Source: Thiohalophilus sp. (lineage in GTDB: Bacteria > Pseudomonadota > Gammaproteobacteria > UBA6429 > Thiohalophilaceae). From it: DNA of 64,000 bases. Location: NCBI RefSeq assembly GCF_034521165.1, contig NZ_JAXHMV010000001.1, forward strand, positions 186,001-250,000, read 5' to 3'. Shown one piece after another: positions 35,534-43,190 of the stretch. Below the pieces are notes generated by a model that saw only the letters and a program-made list of their open reading frames with translations, was not told the DNA's origin and did not search any database. The position numbers and the translations under genes were made by a program. Position 1 is the stretch's first letter; the number at the start of each line of letters is the position of its first letter.

Positions 35534-36175
35534 TCAGTCCAGGTAAAACTGCATTTTGATGTTGCCGATCTGGATGGTGTTGCCGTCTCGTAGTTTGTGG
35601 CTGTGTTCGCCCAGCGGCTGGTTGTCCACCAGCGGAGGATGTTCGCCTTCCAGATGCGAGAGAAAGTAACCGTCGTTGCGCCGCGTGATGACCGCCGTGG
35701 CCACGCCCGGTTTACCCAGGTTGGTCATGGAGCGGTTCAGGCTCAGGGTCTTGCCCAGGTTCTGGCCGTTTAAGATCTGCAGCCAGCCCTGACGGGTTTC
35801 GTGGTTTTGTTCGGTTTCGGCCTGTTGCGGGGTGATCTCTTCCACTTCGGGCACCGGCAACTCATCCACGTGCGCCATGTTGAGATCTTCTTCGTATTTG
35901 TATTCCAGCGTGTGCTTGCCGATGCGGAGGGTGTCACCATCCTTGAGCAGATGCTTGTCGATTTTATTCTGGTCGACGAAGGTGCCGCCCTCGCTGTCGA
36001 GATCGACCAGTACCGAGGTCTGATCCCGGGTGTCGATGCGGGCGTGCTGGGGCGAGACCGCCAGGCTGTCGATATGAATGGTGCACTGGGGATCACGGCC
36101 GATCAGCATGCTGCCCTTGAGGATCGGATAGACACGCAGAATGCTTCCCTTGAATGACAGCGTCAGCTTGGACAC
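35534..36175 (-). CDS. FHA-domain protein
   Basis: 213 residues with two FHA-like halves. The first (about 5-95) has the conserved GRDPQCTIHI, VSPQHARI and GGTFVDQNKI, so phosphothreonine binding is plausible. The second (about 135-213) is degenerate (LGKPGVATAVITRRNDGYFL, HKLRDGNTIQIGNIKMQF). An acidic linker joins them. It precedes the PilZ gene by two bases. No Ser/Thr kinase is seen in this window. Confidence 0.85.
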   Translation of the reverse strand: MSKLTLSFKGSILRVYPILKGSMLIGRDPQCTIHIDSLAVSPQHARIDTRDQTSVLVDLDSEGGTFVDQNKIDKHLLKDGDTLRIGKHTLEYKYEEDLNMAHVDELPVPEVEEITPQQAETEQNHETRQGWLQILNGQNLGKTLSLNRSMTNLGKPGVATAVITRRNDGYFLSHLEGEHPPLVDNQPLGEHSHKLRDGNTIQIGNIKMQFYLD

Positions 36176-36315
36176 GTGCGGCTCGGCTCCCGGCTAGTAT
36201 CTGAATGAAAAGTCTATATTTATCGTAGAATTATAGTCTTTTATTAATGTTATTATACAACTGCGGCGGTGGATAGTCCCGATTTGACCGCCCGTCCGGT
36301 ATTTCCCCCCTTGCG

Positions 36316-37617
36316 TCAAGGCTTCCCGGGTTCCTGCTCCCCCGCCGGCAGGTTGTTGCGTTTCCAGCCCGGGTCGATGTGCACGGTCTTGACCGCATTG
36401 CCGGTGGTCTGGACGATTTCGATGGGATAGTCGGCGATCAGCAGACTGGTGCCGGGATCGGGAATGTGTTCCAGGTATTCGAGGATCAGGCCGTTGAGGG
36501 TTTTCGGTCCCTCGGTGGGCAGATCCCACTCCAGCGCCTTGTTCAGTTCGCGGATGGTGATGCTGCCGTCGACCAGAAACGTGCCGTCCTCCTGCACGTG
36601 AATATCGCGACTGGAGGCGGCCGGGTCGGTGGTGAACTCGCCGACGATCTCCTCGAGAATATCCTCCAGGGTGACCAGCCCCTGAATATCCCCGTACTCG
36701 TTGACCACCAGCGCAATGCGCCGGCGCTCGCGCTGGAAGTTGAGCAACTGGGTGTGCAGGGGCGTTCCCTCGGGGACGAAATAGGCGTCGCGAATGATCT
36801 GGCGGAAATTGTCCTTGCTCAGCTCATCCTGCTGGAAGAGTCGCACGGCACGGCGCAGATGGACCATGCCGATCACATGATCGATATCCCCTTCGTAGAC
36901 CGGCATGCGGGTGTGCTGGCTTTCGGTCAGTTGCTTGGCGATTTCCTCCCAGTCATCAGAGAGATCGATGCCGGCGATCTCGTTGCGCGGCACCATGATG
37001 TCGTCGACGCTGACCTTTTCCAGATCCAGAATACTCAGCAGCATCTCCTGGTGGCGCTGGGGAATCATGCTGCCGGCCTCGCTGACCACCACGCGCAGCT
37101 CCTCGCTGCTGAGGGTCATGCGTCCGGCCTCATCGAGTCGCACGCCGAACAGCCAGAGCAGGCCGTTGGAAACGCGTGTGATCAGCCAGACCAGCGGATA
37201 AAAAATTCTCAGCAGCGGCGCCAGCAAATAGGAGGCGGGCAGGGCATAACGTTCCGGGTTGAAGGCCGCCAGGGTTTTGGGCGTGACCTCGGAGAAGATC
37301 AGCACCACGATGGTCAGGGCGATGGTGGCGATCCAGATGCCGGATTCGCCGAACAGCCGGATACCGATCAGGGTGGCAATGGCCGAGGCCAGAATATTGA
37401 CGAAGTTGTTGCCCAGCAGGATCACGCCGATCAGGCGATCGGGCCGGGTCAGCAGGCGTTCTGCCTTTTGCGCGCCCTTGTGCTGTTTTTCGGACAGGTT
37501 GCGCAGGCGATAACGGTTGAGACTCATCAGCCCCGTTTCGGAGCCGGAGAAAAACCCCGACGCAATCAACAGGAAGACGAGTATGCCGATGAGCATACCT
37601 AGGGGTAATTCGTTCAA
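36316..37617 (-). CDS. CNNM/CorC-family transporter (DUF21-CBS-CorC_HlyC)
   Basis: 433 residues: an N-terminal DUF21 membrane domain (about 1-190) with four hydrophobic stretches (LGMLIGILVFLLIASGFFSG, IGVILLGNNFVNILASAIAT, IATIALTIVVLIFSEVTPKT, YLLAPLLRIFYPLVWLI), two CBS domains (about 205-330, beginning VDDIMVPRNEIAGI) and a C-terminal CorC_HlyC domain. Members transport or regulate magnesium, cobalt or sodium. It is E. coli YfjD-like, and YfjD is likewise next to ypjD and ffh. Confidence 0.92.
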   Translation of the reverse strand: MNELPLGMLIGILVFLLIASGFFSGSETGLMSLNRYRLRNLSEKQHKGAQKAERLLTRPDRLIGVILLGNNFVNILASAIATLIGIRLFGESGIWIATIALTIVVLIFSEVTPKTLAAFNPERYALPASYLLAPLLRIFYPLVWLITRVSNGLLWLFGVRLDEAGRMTLSSEELRVVVSEAGSMIPQRHQEMLLSILDLEKVSVDDIMVPRNEIAGIDLSDDWEEIAKQLTESQHTRMPVYEGDIDHVIGMVHLRRAVRLFQQDELSKDNFRQIIRDAYFVPEGTPLHTQLLNFQRERRRIALVVNEYGDIQGLVTLEDILEEIVGEFTTDPAASSRDIHVQEDGTFLVDGSITIRELNKALEWDLPTEGPKTLNGLILEYLEHIPDPGTSLLIADYPIEIVQTTGNAVKTVHIDPGWKRNNLPAGEQEPGKP

Positions 37618-37701
37618 GAACGCAACGCCTCTTGCTGCCTGTAAGGAAAATGAATTACGAAGGACATCACCGGTACTGTCAAGGCTAACTGTTTGTGGCG
37701 G

Positions 37702-38529
37702 CTAGCGATGCAGAACCAGTTCGATAACGAATTTGCTGCCGAAGTAGGCCAGCATCAGGGCGATAAAGGCGGCGATGGTCCAGCGAATCGCCACACGGCC
37801 GCGCCAGCCGAATTGAACCCGTCCCCACAACAGAATCCCGAACAGGATCCAGGCGATGATCGACAGCACGGTCTTGTGCACCAGGTGCTGGGCGAGAATA
37901 TCTTCCAGATAGAGTCCGCCGCTCAACAGCGAGATGCTCAGTACAATAAAGCCCAGCCCGATCATCTGGAACAGCATGGTCTCCATGGTTTCCAGCGGCG
38001 GCAGGGCGCGCACGATACCCCCGGGCTGCTTGTTGTGCAGATGGGCATCCTGGAAATAGAGCAGGATCGCCTGCACGACCGCGATACTCAGCAGACTGTA
38101 GGCGAGGATCGAGACGAGGATATGAAATTCCAGTCCCGCCGCCAGATCCCGGGCCAGAATGTTGTGCTCGTCGCTGAGCAGGCGCAGCAGGACCGTGACA
38201 GCGGTCAACGGCAGCACCACAATGCCGAGCGATTCCACCGGCCGCGAGAGGGCCGACAGCAGCAGCAACAGCGCCGCCAGCCAGCCCACCAGGGTGAAGA
38301 TGGTATAAAACCCGACATCCACACCGGCCGGGGTAAACAGCACCTGCCATAACAGCACGCCATGCAGCAGCACGGCGATCAGCCCCGGGGACAGCAGACG
38401 TAGACGGGTCGTCGGCGCGGCCGGGACGCCGCTGACCAGACGTCGCCATAGCAGAGCGCCGGCCAGCAGATACATCAGGATCGCAGCCAGGGCCGGAAGC
38501 AACAGGTTCAAAGCAAGGGAATTCATCAC
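37702..38529 (-). CDS. ypjD: Inner-membrane protein YpjD, cytochrome c assembly (CcsA) family
   Basis: 275 residues with about eight transmembrane helices. The CcsA-type core is visible as HILVSILAYSLLSIAVVQAI and, nearer the C-terminus, LVHKTVLSIIAWILFGILLWGRV. Homologs are heme-handling proteins, but the YpjD subfamily has no settled role and may act with its CNNM neighbour, as in E. coli. Divergent from the metallo-hydrolase/ffh block. Confidence 0.9.
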   Translation of the reverse strand: MMNSLALNLLLPALAAILMYLLAGALLWRRLVSGVPAAPTTRLRLLSPGLIAVLLHGVLLWQVLFTPAGVDVGFYTIFTLVGWLAALLLLLSALSRPVESLGIVVLPLTAVTVLLRLLSDEHNILARDLAAGLEFHILVSILAYSLLSIAVVQAILLYFQDAHLHNKQPGGIVRALPPLETMETMLFQMIGLGFIVLSISLLSGGLYLEDILAQHLVHKTVLSIIAWILFGILLWGRVQFGWRGRVAIRWTIAAFIALMLAYFGSKFVIELVLHR

Positions 38530-38769
38530 GCCTGAATCATCGCACAGCTCGATCGGCGAAGGAAGTGCCGCGCTGCGCGCAGGGGCCGTGTTTGCACTGA
38601 GCTGGCTGTCTTGTATACGTTATGACCAATTCCGGGATAAAACAAATGATTATCAAGGTCTTAGACTTGTGACTCTGGTAGCATTTTGATTTACTCGGGC
38701 ATGGCACTATTGAAGGTCGGAATAACAGGTTAATAAAGTATGATTCAGTCAGGCGGAGTGACAGGTTAG

Positions 38770-39534
38770 ATGGAACTGCAGGTTTTGGGATGCAGCGGCG
38801 GTGTCGGCAATGGTTTACGCACCACCACCATGATGATCGATGAGGATATTCTGATCGATGCCGGCACCGGTGTGGGCGATCTGACTCTCGATCAGATGGC
38901 CGGCCTGCGGCATATTTTTCTCACCCATTCGCATCTGGATCATATCGCCAGCATTCCTCTGCTGGTGGACAGCGTGTTCGAACATCTGCATGAACCGATC
39001 ACCATTCATGCCCAGCAAGTGACCATCGACGCGCTGCGCACGCACATTTTCAATAACGTGATCTGGCCCGATTTTGCCGCGCTGCCGCATCCTGATCGGC
39101 CGGTGCTGCGGTATCAGCCGATGCAGCCGGGCGAAACCCGCCAGGTGCGCAATATCCAGTTTGAAATGGTGCCGGTCAATCACGTGGTTCCCGGGGTTGG
39201 CTATATCGTGCGCAACAGTCAACAGGTCTTTGCCTTCAGCGGCGATACCACCACCAACGACACCTTCTGGGCGCGACTCAACCAGCTGGAGCGGCTGGAT
39301 CTGCTGATCGTCGAGGCCGCCTTCGCGGACGACGATATCGATATCTGCCGACGCGCCGGGCATTACTGCCCCGCGCTGCTGGCGGAGGACATTGCCAAGC
39401 TGAGCCATCAGCCCGAGGTCTATATCACCCACAACAAGCCGGGCGGCGAGGGCGAGATTTTCGCCGAATGCGCCCGCGCCATCACCACCCATTCGGTCAA
39501 CCGACTCTCGGCCGGCGCCCGTTTCACGTTATAA
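38770..39534 (+). CDS. MBL-fold hydrolase, class II cyclic-nucleotide phosphodiesterase-like
   Basis: 254 residues. The metallo-beta-lactamase zinc motif is THSHLDH (HxHxDH, about residue 55), with further ligands in VNHVVPGVGY, FSGDTT and the final ITHNKPGG. The N-terminal MELQVLGCSGGVG and this metal pattern match the PDE1-type class II cAMP/cGMP phosphodiesterases. No signal peptide, so cytoplasmic. Substrate is inferred, not proven; tRNase Z-like alternatives are less likely. It lies 52 bases before ffh on the same strand. Confidence 0.82.
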   Translation: MELQVLGCSGGVGNGLRTTTMMIDEDILIDAGTGVGDLTLDQMAGLRHIFLTHSHLDHIASIPLLVDSVFEHLHEPITIHAQQVTIDALRTHIFNNVIWPDFAALPHPDRPVLRYQPMQPGETRQVRNIQFEMVPVNHVVPGVGYIVRNSQQVFAFSGDTTTNDTFWARLNQLERLDLLIVEAAFADDDIDICRRAGHYCPALLAEDIAKLSHQPEVYITHNKPGGEGEIFAECARAITTHSVNRLSAGARFTL

Positions 39535-39586
39535 TATCCCCGGATCGCCGGATGCGGCGGTCGACTGCATTTCCAAGTGAGGCAAC

Positions 39587-40948
39587 ATGTTTGATGGTCT
39601 GAGCGAACGTCTCGGCCAGACGGTCCGTAACCTGCGCGGGGTCGGCCGACTGACCGAGGAGAATATCAAGGAGACCCTGCGCGAGGTGCGCATGGCTCTG
39701 CTGGAAGCCGACGTGGCCCTGCCGGTGGTCAAGGAATTTACCGACCATGTGCGCGAAAAGGCCCTTGGCGAGGACGTCCTCAAAAGCCTGACGCCCGGTC
39801 AGGCGCTGATCAAGATCGTCAATGACGAACTGGTGGCGCTGATGGGCGAGGCCAATGACAGCCTCGATCTGAGCGTGACGCCGCCGGCAGTGATCCTGCT
39901 GGCGGGCCTGCAGGGCTCGGGCAAGACCACCAGCGCCGGTAAACTGGCCCGCTGGCTGCAGGAGAATCAGAAAAAATCGGTCATGCTGGTCAGTACCGAT
40001 ATCTATCGTCCGGCGGCCATCGATCAGCTGCAGACCGTGGCCGGCCAGGTCGAAGCCAGCTTCTGTCCCAGTGCCAGCGACGAGGATCCGGTCGAGATCG
40101 CCCGGCGGGCGCTGGAGCAGGCGAAGGTGCAGCATAAAGATGTGCTGATCGTCGATACCGCCGGCCGTCTGCACATCGACGAGACCATGATGGACGAGGT
40201 GCGCCGGCTGCACGAGACGGTCCAGCCGGTGGAGACCCTGTTCGTGGTCGACAGCATGACCGGCCAGGACGCGGCCAATACCGCCCGCGTCTTTCACGAG
40301 GCGCTGCCGCTGACCGGGGTCATTCTGACCAAGACCGACGGTGACGCCCGCGGCGGGGCGGCGCTGTCGATTCGCCAGATCACCGGCAAACCGATCAAGT
40401 TTCTCGGCACCGGCGAGAAAACCACCGCGCTGGAGCCGTTTCATCCGGATCGGGTGGCCTCGCGCATCCTGGGCATGGGCGATGTGGTCAGTCTGGTCGA
40501 AGAGGCGCAGGGCAAGATCGACCTGGACGAGGCCGAGAAGATGGCGGCCAAGCTCAAAAAGGGCAAGGGCTTCGATCTGGAGGACTTCCTCGCCCAGTTT
40601 CAGCAGATGAAGAAAATGGGCGGGCTGGCCAGCATGATGGACAAGCTGCCCGGAATGCCCAATGTCCCCGCCGGCGCCCTGGATGCGACGGCCGGCGAGC
40701 AGCAGATCAAGCGCATGGAGGCGATCATCCGCTCCATGACGCCCGCCGAGCGGCGCAAGCCGGACCTGATTAAAGGCTCGCGCAAGCGGCGCATCGCCGG
40801 CGGCTCCGGCACCCAGATCCAGGACGTCAACCGCTTGCTCAAGCAGTTCACCCAGATGCAGAAGATGATGAAGAAAATGAAAGGCGGCGGCATGGCCAAG
40901 ATGATGCGCGGCCTCAAGGGCGGTAACCTGCCGCCGGGGCTGATGTAA
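39587..40948 (+). CDS. ffh: Signal recognition particle GTPase Ffh
   Basis: Binds signal sequences and 4.5S RNA and delivers ribosomes to FtsY. 453 residues: N domain, G domain with GLQGSGKTTSAGKLA, DTAGRLHID and TKTDGDARGG, and a C-terminal methionine-rich M domain (MKKMGGLASMMDKLPGM ... MQKMMKKMKGGGMAKMMRG). First of ffh-rpsP-rimM-trmD-rplS in the conserved order, though a fresh promoter precedes rpsP. Confidence 0.97.
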   Translation: MFDGLSERLGQTVRNLRGVGRLTEENIKETLREVRMALLEADVALPVVKEFTDHVREKALGEDVLKSLTPGQALIKIVNDELVALMGEANDSLDLSVTPPAVILLAGLQGSGKTTSAGKLARWLQENQKKSVMLVSTDIYRPAAIDQLQTVAGQVEASFCPSASDEDPVEIARRALEQAKVQHKDVLIVDTAGRLHIDETMMDEVRRLHETVQPVETLFVVDSMTGQDAANTARVFHEALPLTGVILTKTDGDARGGAALSIRQITGKPIKFLGTGEKTTALEPFHPDRVASRILGMGDVVSLVEEAQGKIDLDEAEKMAAKLKKGKGFDLEDFLAQFQQMKKMGGLASMMDKLPGMPNVPAGALDATAGEQQIKRMEAIIRSMTPAERRKPDLIKGSRKRRIAGGSGTQIQDVNRLLKQFTQMQKMMKKMKGGGMAKMMRGLKGGNLPPGLM

Positions 40949-41083
40949 GCGGGCGAGTTGAATCGCCGAGGGGGCTCGGCTCCAACAGGAGGATATTATT
41001 TGGTGGCCCCCTCCCCCCGGGATTGCCGGTATTCCCGATACGCACGGGAGGTGAAATTTTTCCCGCAAAATGGCGCTAAGCCC

Positions 41084-41111
41084 TTCACTTTTCCGCCATT
41101 TTCAGTACAAT
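41084..41111 (+). promoter_or_regulatory. Sigma-70 promoter for rpsP operon
   Basis: TTCACT (41084-41089) and TACAAT (41106-41111) with a 16-base spacer, in a 243-base gap between ffh and rpsP. An ORF-free leader of about 80 bases follows, ending in aagaggttataactcgcg before the rpsP ATG. Confidence 0.55.
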
Positions 41112-41191
41112 GCCCCACTCTTTCGGGAAGGCTGTCCGGCTGTGGGTCGAGACGGCCTCAATTTATTTGGTTCAAGAGGTTATAACTCGCG

Positions 41192-41443
41192 ATGGTAACC
41201 ATACGTCTGGCGCGCGCTGGCGCCAAAAAGCGTCCTTTCTACCATATCGTGGTCACGGATTCCCGTAACCGCCGGGACGGCAGCTATATCGAACGCCTGG
41301 GGTTCTTTAACCCGGTCGCCACCGGTAACGAAGTCCGTCTGAATCTGGACAACGAACGGATCTCGCACTGGCTGAGCAAGGGGGCCCAGGCCTCCGAGCG
41401 GGTCAGCAAGCTGGTCAAGGAACAGGAAAAGCGCGCGGCATAA
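41192..41443 (+). CDS. rpsP: 30S ribosomal protein S16
   Basis: 83 residues; early-assembling small-subunit protein. MVTIRLARAGAKKRPFYHIV and DSRNRRDGSYIERLGFFNP are diagnostic. First gene after the promoter at 41084. Confidence 0.98.
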   Translation: MVTIRLARAGAKKRPFYHIVVTDSRNRRDGSYIERLGFFNPVATGNEVRLNLDNERISHWLSKGAQASERVSKLVKEQEKRAA

Positions 41444-41495
41444 ACCGCCGCGCGACCGCCTGACCCGATCGGCGGGCGGAAGGACGCCACAGGCC

Positions 41496-42020
41496 ATGCA
41501 GCATGCCGATAACATGATCGTGTTGGGGCATATCAGTGGCCTGTTTGGTATCCAGGGGTGGGTGAAGGTCTATTCCCACACCGAACCCCGGAACAACATT
41601 CTGAACTATTCGCCGTGGTATCTGTATAGCGGCGGTGAATGGCTGCCCTACCGACTGGCACAGGGCAAGCAACACGGCAAGACCCTGATTGCGCAACTGG
41701 AACAGTGTCCGGATCGCGACAATGCGGCGGCCCTGGTGGGCCGCGAGATTGCCGTCACTCGCCAGCAACTGCCGGCGCTGGCGGTGGGGGATTATTACTG
41801 GCGCGACCTGCTCGGATTGCAGGTCATTAACCAGGCGGACGTGGACCTGGGCCAGGTGACGAACCTGATGGAAACCGGGGCCAATGATGTCCTGGTGGTC
41901 GAGCAGATCGGCGCCGGCGGCAAGCAGGAGCGTTTGATCCCGTTTATTCGCGAGCAGGTGATCAAACAGGTGGATTTGCAGGCCGGCGTGATTCGCGTCG
42001 ACTGGGATCCGGAATTTTGA
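41496..42020 (+). CDS. rimM: Ribosome maturation factor RimM
   Basis: Assists 30S head assembly and binds S19. 174 residues from ATG 41496; an internal ATG six codons on is also possible. The RimM N domain shows MIVLGHISGLFGIQGWVKVYS and the PRC-barrel C domain shows YYWRDLLGLQV and NDVLVVE ... IPFI. trmD starts 34 bases later. Confidence 0.96.
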   Translation: MQHADNMIVLGHISGLFGIQGWVKVYSHTEPRNNILNYSPWYLYSGGEWLPYRLAQGKQHGKTLIAQLEQCPDRDNAAALVGREIAVTRQQLPALAVGDYYWRDLLGLQVINQADVDLGQVTNLMETGANDVLVVEQIGAGGKQERLIPFIREQVIKQVDLQAGVIRVDWDPEF

Positions 42021-42054
42021 TTCATGCCGGCTGAGGGCATGAAGGTTAAGTGAC

Positions 42055-42798
42055 ATGCGCTTTGATCTCATCACGCTGTTTCCACCGATGTTCAGCGCGG
42101 TCACCGAATACGGCATCACCGGACGGGCCCTGAGCCGCGGTCTGGTGGAAGTCGGGTTTTACAACCCGCGCGACTATACGACCGACAATTATCAGACGGT
42201 CGATGACCGGCCTTACGGCGGTGGCCCGGGCATGGTGATGATGGTCGAGCCGCTGCGTGAGGCGATTCGTGACGCACGCGGCAGCGACGGCGGGCCAAGC
42301 CGGGTAATCTACCTGTCGCCGCAGGGGCGCAGGCTGGATCAGGCCGGGCTGGAACAGTTAGCACGTCACTCGCACCTGATACTGGTGTGCGGTCGCTACG
42401 AAGGGATCGACGAGCGGCTGATTGACGCCGAGGTCGACGAGGAGTGGTCCATCGGGGATTACGTCCTCAGTGGCGGCGAGCTGGCGGCGATGGTGATGAT
42501 GGACGGGCTGACCCGTCTGTTGCCCGACGCGCTGGGGCACGAGGACTCGGCGCAACAGGATTCCTTTTCGGACGGGCTGCTGGATTTTCCGCAGTTTACC
42601 CGGCCGGAGACGATAGAAGGCAGGCAAGTCCCGCCGGTATTGCTCAGTGGCAATCACAAGGCCATCGAGCGCTGGCGGCTCAAACAGGCGCTGGGTCGAA
42701 CCTGGCTGCGACGTCCCGAGTTACTCGAGACGCGCGAACTGGATGAGGACCAACAGACTTTGCTCGCGGAATTTATTCGCGAGCATGAGATTGAATAA
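42055..42798 (+). CDS. trmD: tRNA (guanine37-N1)-methyltransferase TrmD
   Basis: Knotted SPOUT enzyme that methylates G37 to prevent +1 frameshifting. 247 residues. LITLFPPMFSAVTEYGITGRA, VDDRPYGGGPGMVMM, CGRYEGIDERLI and WSIGDYVLSGGELA carry the SAM-binding trefoil and catalytic region. The operon order is conserved. Confidence 0.97.
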   Translation: MRFDLITLFPPMFSAVTEYGITGRALSRGLVEVGFYNPRDYTTDNYQTVDDRPYGGGPGMVMMVEPLREAIRDARGSDGGPSRVIYLSPQGRRLDQAGLEQLARHSHLILVCGRYEGIDERLIDAEVDEEWSIGDYVLSGGELAAMVMMDGLTRLLPDALGHEDSAQQDSFSDGLLDFPQFTRPETIEGRQVPPVLLSGNHKAIERWRLKQALGRTWLRRPELLETRELDEDQQTLLAEFIREHEIE

Positions 42799-42825
42799 CG
42801 AGGCACGAGCTTGGGAGCGACGAGC

Positions 42826-43179
42826 ATGAGCAACATTATCGACCAGTTAGATGCGGAACAGATGAACAAGACGATCCCGGAGTTCGGTCCCGGCGACACC
42901 GTTGTGGTTCAGGTCAAGGTAAAGGAAGGCAATCGCGAACGTCTGCAGGCCTATGAAGGCGTGGTGATCGCCCGACGTAACCGCGGCCTCAATTCCTCAT
43001 TCACCGTGCGCAAGGTTTCCTACGGGGAAGGGGTCGAGCGTGTCTTCCAGGTTTACAGCCCGACCCTGGCCGAGATTCAGGTCAAGCGTCGCGGTGACGT
43101 GCGTCGCGCCAAGCTGTATTATCTGCGCGAACGTTCCGGCAAGTCCGCGCGTATCAAGGAAAAGCTGACCAATAAATAA
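42826..43179 (+). CDS. rplS: 50S ribosomal protein L19
   Basis: 117 residues from ATG 42826 (MSNIIDQLDAEQM), matching the family start; a TTG at 42811 adds five residues and is less likely. FGPGDTVVVQVKVKEGNRER, RNRGLNSSFTVRKVSYGEG and KLYYLRERSGKSARI are diagnostic. A strong terminator follows at 43232. Confidence 0.97.
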   Translation: MSNIIDQLDAEQMNKTIPEFGPGDTVVVQVKVKEGNRERLQAYEGVVIARRNRGLNSSFTVRKVSYGEGVERVFQVYSPTLAEIQVKRRGDVRRAKLYYLRERSGKSARIKEKLTNK

Positions 43180-43190
43180 GCTCATCCGGC

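Noticed and set aside
36379..37602. 407-codon plus-strand frame opposite the CNNM gene
   Set aside because: Gln/Gly-rich, low-complexity shadow; no start signal.
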